From Pseudothermotoga sp. (lineage in GTDB: Bacteria > Thermotogota > Thermotogae > Thermotogales > DSM-5069): a stretch of 7,330 nucleotides of DNA. The stretch covers positions 1-7,330 of the forward strand of contig JAPYWY010000080.1 of assembly GCA_028276125.1 (NCBI GenBank), in the 5' to 3' direction. Positions 1 through 5,626 of this stretch are shown piece by piece. The translations under genes and the position numbers were made by a program. The notes under the pieces are model-generated. The model saw only the letters and a program-made list of their open reading frames with translations, did no database searches and had not been told where the DNA came from. Positions within the stretch are counted from its first letter, which is position 1; every line of letters starts with the position of its first letter.

Positions 1-544
1 ACACCCTGTGATCACGGGAGTGGGACACCAGATCGACACGGTGCTCGTTGATCTGGTGGCCGACGTGGCTGCCCACACACCGACCGCGGCTGCGCAGCAT
101 GCGGTACCCGACATACGAGACGTCATGAGCAACCTACGACAGTCGTTGGAGTTTTGTTTCGCTAACGTGCTGAGAACTTGGAACGGCGTCGATGAACACA
201 GCAAAGAGCTGCTGCTCAAAATGAAGAGTAGTGTGTTCGGCTCGTTGGAAGATTTCAGAAAGCTTTCGCAGCAAAGGCTCGAGGAGATGAAATCTGCGAT
301 CGACGAAAAGATCGATTCTTTGAACCGAAGGATGGAGTTGATGGGTGCCAAACTGAACCTTCTGGATCCGATCTCTGAGCTCAAGAGAGGTTACGCGGTC
401 GTGGAAAAGGATGGTGTCAGGGTGACATCGAAAAGCCAGTTGTCCAAGAAAGATGTGATCGTGATAAGATTCCACGATGGATCGGTTAGGGTGATAGTGG
501 ATGAAGATAGAGGATTTGATGAACGAGCTGGAGAAGATCGTTGA
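1..544 (+). CDS. xseA: Exodeoxyribonuclease VII large subunit, C-terminal part (5' truncated by window edge)
   Basis: Exonuclease VII degrades single-stranded DNA in both directions into oligonucleotides; XseA is the catalytic subunit, working in the cytoplasm with several XseB copies. The reading frame is open from base 2 (first full codon CAC) and ends at TGA 542-544, giving 180 visible residues. The fragment opens with PVITGVGHQID, the conserved Gly-His-x-x-Asp block of the family's catalytic domain, followed by LVADVAAHTPTAAA, the usual ADxxAxTPSAAA block. A long charged, probably coiled-coil stretch follows (visible residues about 45-115). It ends with LDPISELKRGYAVV and an IRFHDGSVRVIV strand, the typical XseA C-terminus. 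GTG at 8 is not the start, because the homologous sequence continues upstream out of the window. The last 44 bases overlap xseB. The identification is secure; only the true start is unseen. Confidence 0.96.
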   Translation, partial: HPVITGVGHQIDTVLVDLVADVAAHTPTAAAQHAVPDIRDVMSNLRQSLEFCFANVLRTWNGVDEHSKELLLKMKSSVFGSLEDFRKLSQQRLEEMKSAIDEKIDSLNRRMELMGAKLNLLDPISELKRGYAVVEKDGVRVTSKSQLSKKDVIVIRFHDGSVRVIVDEDRGFDERAGEDR

Positions 545-737
545 ACTTTTGAACTCTCAGAAGCTCACTTTGGATGAATCGCTCGAACTCTACAGGAAGG
601 GCATCGAGACGTACAAGAAGCTTCAAGAGGCATTGAACAAAGCAAGGATCGAAGTTGAAGATCTGTACGCACAGTTGCACCAAAGCGAGGTGAAGACGGA
701 TGGTGACGATAGATCAGCTGAAGGACGCGAAGATTGA
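501..737 (+). CDS. xseB: Exodeoxyribonuclease VII small subunit
   Basis: This is the small helical, non-catalytic subunit that binds XseA to form exonuclease VII. At 78 residues it has the family's usual size. It shows the hallmark pattern: an N-terminal helix with MNELEKIVELL (residues 7-17), then LTLDESLELYRKGI (22-35), matching the 'LsLeeslklyeeGi' core, then an amphipathic helix to about residue 60 and a polar tail. ATG 501 is supported by GGTGAT at 490-495 five bases upstream and by an in-frame TAG at 495-497. An internal ATG at 519 behind GAGGA is a weaker alternative that would cut off the first helix turn. The gene overlaps xseA by 44 bases and dxs by 38, so the three are almost certainly co-transcribed and translationally coupled. 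Its C-terminal tail (about residue 63 on) is poorly conserved in type and carries the dxs ribosome binding site. Confidence 0.95.
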   Translation: MKIEDLMNELEKIVELLNSQKLTLDESLELYRKGIETYKKLQEALNKARIEVEDLYAQLHQSEVKTDGDDRSAEGRED

Positions 738-2580
738 GGATTTAGAAAGATTCGCCGATTTGATAAGGAAGAGGATCATCGAGGTCGTTTCACGGAACGG
801 TGGACATTTAGCTTCCAACCTTGGTGTTGTTGAGCTCACGTTGGCACTCTACAAAGTGTTCGATCCGAGACAAGACGTGATCGTTTGGGACACATCCCAC
901 CAGTGCTACGCGCACAAGCTCTTGACTTACAGATGGAACGAGTTCTCAACGTTGAGGAAGCTTGGGGGCATAAGCGGTTTCAACTCCATAAAAGAAAGTC
1001 CGCTGGACAGGTTCGGTGCAGGGCATGCGGGTACGGCAGTGGCTGCGGCGTTGGGAATAGAGAAGGGATTGAATCTCCTCGGGCAGAAAAGAAACGTCGT
1101 GGTTGTTCTGGGTGACGGTGCTTTGACGAACGGAGAAACGCTCGAGAGTCTGAACCAGTTGAAGAGTTTGAATTCGAAATTGAAGATCGTGCTCAACGAC
1201 AACGGCATGTCCATCTCTCAGAACGTGGGGGCGCTTTCGGAGGCCTTCGCGAGGTTTCGCACGAACCAAGCTTACCTCACCTTCAAAAATCTGGTTAAAA
1301 GGGCGCTTTCGGTTTCTTCCGTGGGGAAAAATCTGGAAGAAGAGTTGAAAAGACTCAGAGAAAGCCTGAAACAGTTCATCCAAGGTGTGGATTTCTTCGA
1401 GGCACTGGGTTTGAAGCACATCGGGCCGGTGGACGGTCACGATCTGAAGCTTCTCGTGGAGATATTCGAAAGGATAAGAGATTACGATTATCCTGTCGTG
1501 ATGCACGTCGTCACGAAAAAAGGTAGAGGTTACAAACCGGCGGAACAGAATTGCGTTTTCTTCCACAGCTCACCGAAGTTCGATCCAGATTCGGGAGAAC
1601 CCGTTGCCAAAGAAGGTTGGCTTTCCTACAGTGAAGTCTTCGGGGAAACTCTGTTGAGACTGGCACAAGGCGACGAAAAGTTGTTCGCGATAACGGCTGC
1701 CATGCCAGATGGGACTGGACTGAGGAAGTTTTCAGAAGCCTTACCCGACAGGTTCGTGGACCTGGGCATCACTGAACAGTCATGCGTGACCTTTGCTGCG
1801 GGGCTCGCGAGCGTTGGTATGAAACCAGTCGTGGCTATCTATTCGACCTTTCTGCAACGTGCGTACGATCAGATCGTTCACGACGTGGCCCTTCAAAATC
1901 TGAACGTGCTCTTCGCCATCGATCGTGCAGGGTTGGTCGGTGAGGATGGCCCGACGCATCATGGAGTTTTCGATATCGCTCTGTTCAGAACGGTCCCGAA
2001 CAGTAAGATATTTGCCCCGCGCAGTCTTCAAGATCTCGTGGACGTGTTGAGATCCGTGGTCGAAACGAACGTGAAAGGGACTGTGGCGATCAGGTACCCG
2101 AAGCAGATGGAGCCAGGGAGTTTTGAAGAACTTTGGAACCAATCGCGATTGATCGATCCTTTCCGCTGGGAAATCGTCAAGGCGGGAAAAGATGTGGCTG
2201 TTCTTGCCGTTGGGACGATGGTACAAAACGTTCTCGGTGCAGGTTTGGATGCCACGGTTGTTCATGTACGGTGCGTCAAACCTTTGGATGAAGAAACACT
2301 GTTGAGGATCGCCGAAACGCACGAGCTGATCGTCACCGTGGAAGAAGCTGTGATCAGTGGAGGTTTTGGAGAATCTGTCTTGAAATTCTTGAACGACAAG
2401 GGCTTGGTCAGGAGAGTTCTTCTCATGGGGATCGAAGATGAGTTCGTACCTCACGGAGGCAGAGAAGAGCTTTTGAAACTGCAAAAACTTGATCCAGAGA
2501 GCATTCGCGACCGTGTGGTATCATTCTTGCGAAAGGAGGTAGGAACGTATGGTGCTCAAGTTGGAATATGGAGATCTTGA
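700..2580 (+). CDS. dxs: 1-deoxy-D-xylulose-5-phosphate synthase
   Basis: DXS condenses pyruvate and glyceraldehyde 3-phosphate, using thiamine diphosphate, into 1-deoxy-D-xylulose 5-phosphate, the entry step of the MEP isoprenoid pathway. The 626 residues are normal length. The N-terminal ThDP domain has NGGHLASNLGVVEL with His36, HQCYAHKLLTYR (67-78), FGAGHAGTAVAAALG (105-119), and the Mg-ThDP motif GDG (138-140) to LNDN (165-168). The pyrimidine domain has Glu359 in GITEQS (E. coli Glu370 position), YSTFLQRAYD (381-390), and DRAGLVGEDGPTHHG (408-422) with Asp416 and His420 matching E. coli Asp427/His431. Arg465 lies in AIRYPKQ. The transketolase C-terminal domain follows, with VEEAVISGGFG (547-557) and FVPHGG (582-587). 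GAGGTGA at 687-693 lies six bases before ATG 700. Oddities: the usual EQH is EQS and the usual LTGR is LTYR. The final 15 or so residues run past the conserved end because they carry the next gene's ribosome binding site and start. Confidence 0.97.
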   Translation: MVTIDQLKDAKIEDLERFADLIRKRIIEVVSRNGGHLASNLGVVELTLALYKVFDPRQDVIVWDTSHQCYAHKLLTYRWNEFSTLRKLGGISGFNSIKESPLDRFGAGHAGTAVAAALGIEKGLNLLGQKRNVVVVLGDGALTNGETLESLNQLKSLNSKLKIVLNDNGMSISQNVGALSEAFARFRTNQAYLTFKNLVKRALSVSSVGKNLEEELKRLRESLKQFIQGVDFFEALGLKHIGPVDGHDLKLLVEIFERIRDYDYPVVMHVVTKKGRGYKPAEQNCVFFHSSPKFDPDSGEPVAKEGWLSYSEVFGETLLRLAQGDEKLFAITAAMPDGTGLRKFSEALPDRFVDLGITEQSCVTFAAGLASVGMKPVVAIYSTFLQRAYDQIVHDVALQNLNVLFAIDRAGLVGEDGPTHHGVFDIALFRTVPNSKIFAPRSLQDLVDVLRSVVETNVKGTVAIRYPKQMEPGSFEELWNQSRLIDPFRWEIVKAGKDVAVLAVGTMVQNVLGAGLDATVVHVRCVKPLDEETLLRIAETHELIVTVEEAVISGGFGESVLKFLNDKGLVRRVLLMGIEDEFVPHGGREELLKLQKLDPESIRDRVVSFLRKEVGTYGAQVGIWRS

Positions 2581-2881
2581 AGTGAGCTTGAAGGCACTCA
2601 AGAAGCTCGCGTACATAGCTACACTTCAGAGCTATGGACCTGTGAACATCTCTTCCGACAGCTTTTTCGGAAAACTCTTCGGTGAAAAGGAAGAAGAGCG
2701 TATCAAAGTTGAGGAACACGACAACGGGAAGGTCGTGGTGGACATCTACATAGAGGTGGAGTACGGCGTGAAGGTCACCGAAGTGGCCAAAAACATCATG
2801 GAAAACGTGTCTCACGTCATGCACAATGTCGGTGGTTGCGAGGATGTTGAGGTCAACGTGCACGTAACGGGAGTTCGTTGA
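2549..2881 (+). CDS. Asp23/Gls24 family envelope stress response protein (YloU-like)
   Basis: This small cytoplasmic alpha/beta protein of the Asp23/Gls24 (DUF322) family has no known enzymatic activity; in Staphylococcus aureus Asp23 is tethered to the membrane and affects envelope stress. Recognition rests on the C-terminal half: KVVVDIYIEVEYGVKVTEVA (61-80), then a helix to about 93, then CEDVEVNVHVTGV (97-109), matching the family pattern of 'vdi.i.v.yG..i.eva' and 'v.VNVhV.Gv'. The N-terminal 'G.i.iS...l..ia' half is only loosely conserved (residues 8-24). Length (110) is in the family range. There is no membrane segment or signal peptide. AAGGAGGT at 2533-2540, eight bases before ATG 2549, is one of the best ribosome binding sites in the window and lies within dxs; the two genes overlap by 32 bases. 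It sits directly before a fakA-like gene, the same pairing as yloU-yloV in Bacillus, so a shared role in lipid or envelope homeostasis is plausible but inferred. Confidence 0.85.
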   Translation: MVLKLEYGDLEVSLKALKKLAYIATLQSYGPVNISSDSFFGKLFGEKEEERIKVEEHDNGKVVVDIYIEVEYGVKVTEVAKNIMENVSHVMHNVGGCEDVEVNVHVTGVR

Positions 2882-2888
2882 GGGGGTG
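2882..2888 (+). promoter_or_regulatory. Ribosome binding site deciding the fakA start
   Basis: GGGGGTG lies just after the stop of the Asp23-family gene and seven bases before TTG 2896. This spacing favours TTG 2896 over the longer TTG 2878, for which the same site would be downstream of the start. Protein alignment by eye agrees, because FakA proteins begin with a short 'xxxxNG..f..l...g' lead-in like the SKANGKFMKLAF that follows TTG 2896. Confidence 0.7.
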
Positions 2889-2895
2889 CTCTGAC

Positions 2896-4497
2896 TTGTC
2901 AAAGGCGAACGGCAAATTCATGAAGCTTGCGTTCGAGAAAGGGACAGAGGAGCTCGCACTCCATGTGGATGAGTTGAACGCACTCAACGTTTTTCCCGTG
3001 CCCGATGGTGACACTGGATCGAACATGCTCGCGACCATGCGTGAAGGGTGCAAGTATTTGGAGCAACTGACGAAGAGTGATCTTTCTTCGGTTATGGAAG
3101 CAATAAAGAACGGCACGCTGATGGGAGCACGCGGAAACTCCGGAGTGATTCTTTCTCAGATTTTCAGAGGTTTTGCGATCTATTGTGAGAAAAAGAAATC
3201 TTTAGAACCCAAGGACATCTTGGGCATGATCAGGGAAGCGAAGAACGTGGCTTACAAGGCCGTCATGAAACCGGTCGAAGGCACGATACTCACGGTTTTG
3301 AGGAGGATCGTCGAACGTTCCGAAGAAGCTGCAAACTTTCAGGATTTTCCAGAAGTTTTGAGGTGGATAGTGCAAGTCGCCGAGGACGCGGTGAGGGAAA
3401 CGCCGAGACTTTTGCCAGTGCTCAGAGAGGCGAACGTGGTGGACGCCGGCGCGAAAGGATTGTTTTACATATTCAAAGGTTTCTACGCCGCTGCGCTTGG
3501 AGAGCGAGCGAATTTGGAACTGCTCACGAGCAAGAGCGGTGAGGTGACGGTCGAACTTCCAGTCGAGGAATTGGCGTTCCAGTACTGCACAGAGGTGATG
3601 ATAAAGAGAGAGAACAACTTTTCCGATGTGGAAGTGGAACAGTTCAGGAGTTTCCTCGAGAGTATGGGAGATTCCGCCGTCGTGGTGCACGACTCGGCCA
3701 TTCTGAAAACTCACGTGCACACCAACAATCCCGGCTTGGTCATAGAAGAGGCATTGAAGTACGGAGAGATCTTGAAAGTGAAAATAGACAACATGAAAAT
3801 GCAGCACGAACACGTCGTGCAACAAGTCGAGCAGAGGAGAAAGTACGGTTTTGTCGCCGTCTCACCGGGTCAGGGTATCAGCACGATACTGAGGAACCTC
3901 GGCGTGGACCAGATCGTTCGGGGTGGACAGACCATGAACCCGAGCACGGCGGATTTGAAGATCGCGATCGAGAGGGTCAACGCCGATGTGGTGTTCGTGT
4001 TTCCGAACAATCCCAACATCCACATGGCCGCGAAACAGGCAGCGGAGCAAGTCAACGACAAGAGAATCATACTCATACCTACGAACACCGTCCAAGAGTG
4101 CATCTCGGCCATGATGGCCTTCGATCCGAACGAATCGGAAGAAACATTGACGGCGAAGTTCAAGGAAGCTGCAAGTTACATAATCGCTTTGAGCATCACA
4201 CGTGCTGTCCGGGACGCAAAGCACAACGGTACGAAGATCAAGAAAGGCGAGTACATGATCTTGAAGGGTAAAGCGCTGATCGCACACGGCCAATCGTTGA
4301 AGCAGGCGCTGCACAGAGCGTTGCTTGCACTGGATCTGAGAGGAAGAGAGATCGTCACGATCTTCAAGGGTCAAGAAGCCAGCGACGATGGTGTGGCCAT
4401 CTTGGAGAGCGTTTTCAAGAACGTCATGGACAATCCTCAGATAGACGTTCAAGAGGGAGGTCAACCACACTATCCGTACCTTTTGATGATCGAATGA
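2896..4497 (+). CDS. fakA: DAK2 domain / fatty acid kinase catalytic subunit FakA-like (YloV)
   Basis: FakA phosphorylates fatty acids presented by DegV/FakB-type carrier proteins so that they can enter phospholipid synthesis; this family link supports the call. With the start at TTG 2896 the product has 533 residues, close to the usual 540-560. The N-terminal DAK2 ATP-binding domain has NVFPVPDGDTGSNM (31-44), with the Asp-rich Mg-binding loop, GARGNSGVILSQIFRG (77-92) and VVDAGAKG (181-188). The middle domain has YCTEVMI (230-236) and THVHTNNPG (272-280), with His273 and His275, followed by KIDNMKMQH. The C-terminal domain has AVSPGQGI (321-328), GGQTMNPST (343-351) and FPNNPNIHMAAKQA (369-382). 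One deviation is that the usual 'PxxTxPQGisA' reads PTNTVQECISA (395-405). The gene follows the Asp23-family gene by 14 bases, and its TGA stop abuts the tdh stop. A FakB partner is not in the window. A longer start at TTG 2878 would overlap the upstream stop. Confidence 0.92.
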   Translation: MSKANGKFMKLAFEKGTEELALHVDELNALNVFPVPDGDTGSNMLATMREGCKYLEQLTKSDLSSVMEAIKNGTLMGARGNSGVILSQIFRGFAIYCEKKKSLEPKDILGMIREAKNVAYKAVMKPVEGTILTVLRRIVERSEEAANFQDFPEVLRWIVQVAEDAVRETPRLLPVLREANVVDAGAKGLFYIFKGFYAAALGERANLELLTSKSGEVTVELPVEELAFQYCTEVMIKRENNFSDVEVEQFRSFLESMGDSAVVVHDSAILKTHVHTNNPGLVIEEALKYGEILKVKIDNMKMQHEHVVQQVEQRRKYGFVAVSPGQGISTILRNLGVDQIVRGGQTMNPSTADLKIAIERVNADVVFVFPNNPNIHMAAKQAAEQVNDKRIILIPTNTVQECISAMMAFDPNESEETLTAKFKEAASYIIALSITRAVRDAKHNGTKIKKGEYMILKGKALIAHGQSLKQALHRALLALDLRGREIVTIFKGQEASDDGVAILESVFKNVMDNPQIDVQEGGQPHYPYLLMIE

Positions 4498-4500
4498 TCA
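4487..4500. repeat. Short perfect inverted repeat spanning the fakA/tdh stop codons
   Basis: TGATC (4487-4491), loop GAAT, GATCA (4496-4500) forms a 5-base-pair stem exactly over the junction where the two convergent genes end. Neither strand has a T-run after it, and the stem has only two G-C pairs, so it does not qualify as an intrinsic terminator. It may simply follow from the adjacent TGA and TCA plus nearby GATGAT codons. Confidence 0.4.
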
Positions 4501-5529
4501 GAGCTTCATCACGACTTTCCCGCACTCGCCTCTCATCATCAGCTCAAAGCCGTATTTCCACTCATCGAATCCAATCACGTGCGTGACGACCTTCGAAAGG
4601 TCCACTTTTTTGTGTTTCAAGAGTCTGTCCGCGACATACCAAGTTTCGAACATTTTTCTTCCCGTGATGCCGAAGAGTCTGAGGGCTTTGAAGGTGATGA
4701 GTTCATCGATGTTGATTGGAACTTCTCTTCCATAGAGTCCAAGGATCGATACGGCTCCACCGTTGGTTGTCACCTTCAAGCCCTGCTTGAGAGCCTCCAC
4801 ACTCCCAGACATCTCGAGGAACACGTCGACACCGTTTCCATCGGTCAGTTGCATCACTCTGCTTTCGAGGTCTTCCTTCGTGGGATCTATCACGATGTCC
4901 GCACCGTTGATAAGCGCGAGAGATTTTCTGAACTCCTTTATTTCTGAAGCGATTATGAGAGCTGCACCGGAAGCCTTTGCTACCTGTATCGCCATGGCAC
5001 CTATGGGTCCGACACCGCTGATGAGAACGATTTTGCCCGTTAGATCCTCGACAGTTGCTGTGTGAACAGCGTTTCCGAAGGGTTCCATCACCGATGCGAA
5101 GGTTGGATCGATTTCTTTCGACAACTTCCACACCACGGTTTGAGGAACCTTCACGTACTCGGCGAACGCCCCGTTGACATCAACACCGAGTATCTTCATG
5201 TCTCGACAGACATGCATCCTGTTTGTTCGGCACTGTGCACAACTCAGACAAGGTATGTGCGTTTCACATGCGACGTAGTCTCCGGCTTTCACCGTCTGGA
5301 CGGCTCCACCAACCTTCTCCACGATGCCTGAGAACTCGTGCCCTATTATGAGCGGTGGTCTTATTCGGCTTTGCGCCCAGCTGTCCCATTTGAAGATGTG
5401 CACGTCAGAACCACATATGGAAGCCGTTTTGACCCTGATGAGAACCTCCGTCGGACCTGGTTCATCCGGGTCTGGTACCTCCATCATCACGAGACCTTCC
5501 GCCATGGATGCCTTCACCAAAGCCTTCAT
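4498..5529 (-). CDS. tdh: L-threonine 3-dehydrogenase (zinc-dependent MDR family)
   Basis: Tdh oxidises L-threonine with NAD+ to 2-amino-3-ketobutyrate in the cytoplasm. The 343 residues match the family length (E. coli 341). Catalytic zinc ligands are present: Cys39 in SICGSDVHIF, His64-Glu65 in GHEF, and Glu149 in MEPFGNAVHTA. Structural zinc ligands are Cys94, Cys97, Cys100 and Cys108. The Rossmann motif GVGPIG (172-177) is followed by an acidic residue at the strand end (SEIKEFRK, Glu196), consistent with NAD rather than NADP. Threonine-dehydrogenase rather than general alcohol-dehydrogenase identity is indicated by WDSWAQSRI (48-56), EMSG (239-242) and GRKMFETWY (290-298), the last being a Tdh hallmark, and by the divergent kbl gene. 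AAAGGAGG (5537-5544) lies seven bases before the ATG at 5529-5527. The gene converges on fakA with no bases between stops, so transcripts from both sides must end inside the opposing gene. Confidence 0.95.
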   Translation of the reverse strand: MKALVKASMAEGLVMMEVPDPDEPGPTEVLIRVKTASICGSDVHIFKWDSWAQSRIRPPLIIGHEFSGIVEKVGGAVQTVKAGDYVACETHIPCLSCAQCRTNRMHVCRDMKILGVDVNGAFAEYVKVPQTVVWKLSKEIDPTFASVMEPFGNAVHTATVEDLTGKIVLISGVGPIGAMAIQVAKASGAALIIASEIKEFRKSLALINGADIVIDPTKEDLESRVMQLTDGNGVDVFLEMSGSVEALKQGLKVTTNGGAVSILGLYGREVPINIDELITFKALRLFGITGRKMFETWYVADRLLKHKKVDLSKVVTHVIGFDEWKYGFELMMRGECGKVVMKL

Positions 5530-5562
5530 CTTTCATCCTCCTTTCTATCTCTTCCAAATCAC

Positions 5563-5590
5563 AGTGTACAACAAACCGCCACGAAAACAA
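5563..5590 (-). promoter_or_regulatory. Probable tdh promoter
   Basis: On the minus strand TTGTTT (5590-5585) is followed after 16 bases by TACACT (5568-5563), an acceptable sigma-70/SigA-type pair. It would start transcription near 5556, about 27 bases before the tdh start codon and upstream of its ribosome binding site. It is assigned by eye only. Confidence 0.45.
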
Positions 5591-5597
5591 AACATTG

Positions 5598-5603
5598 TAT
5601 AAT
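5598..5603 (+). promoter_or_regulatory. Probable kbl promoter -10 element
   Basis: A perfect TATAAT, preceded by TTG, lies 24 bases upstream of the kbl start. No convincing -35 is visible at 16-18 bases upstream (the sequence there is around ACCGCC), so this promoter may need an activator or depend on the -10 region. A start near 5610 would give an mRNA leader holding little more than the Shine-Dalgarno. Confidence 0.5.
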
Positions 5604-5611
5604 GACCATGG

Positions 5612-5618
5612 AAGGGGG
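5612..5618 (+). promoter_or_regulatory. Ribosome binding site for the GTG start of kbl
   Basis: AAGGGGG sits eight bases before GTG 5627. The two nearby ATG codons at 5602 and 5608 are out of frame with kbl, and the first overlaps the TATAAT, so GTG 5627 is the supported start. Confidence 0.65.
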
Positions 5619-5626
5619 CGACAAAA

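Noticed and set aside
8..10. GTG at base 8 as a start for the first gene
   Set aside because: The frame is open to the window edge and the sequence at once shows a motif from the middle of XseA, so the gene begins upstream of the window.
946..1566. 206-codon minus-strand open frame inside dxs
   Set aside because: It is antisense to a clearly coding DXS, with His/Phe/Arg-rich composition typical of a reverse-frame shadow and no ribosome binding site or family motif.
4387..4401. GATGG-TGTGG-CCATC hairpin near the end of fakA
   Set aside because: It lies within coding sequence with no following T-run on either strand, so it is not a credible terminator.
3202..4470. Two minus-strand open frames of about 200 codons inside fakA
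   Set aside because: They lie opposite the conserved FakA domains, rich in His/Val/Phe from complementing the coding strand; no independent support.
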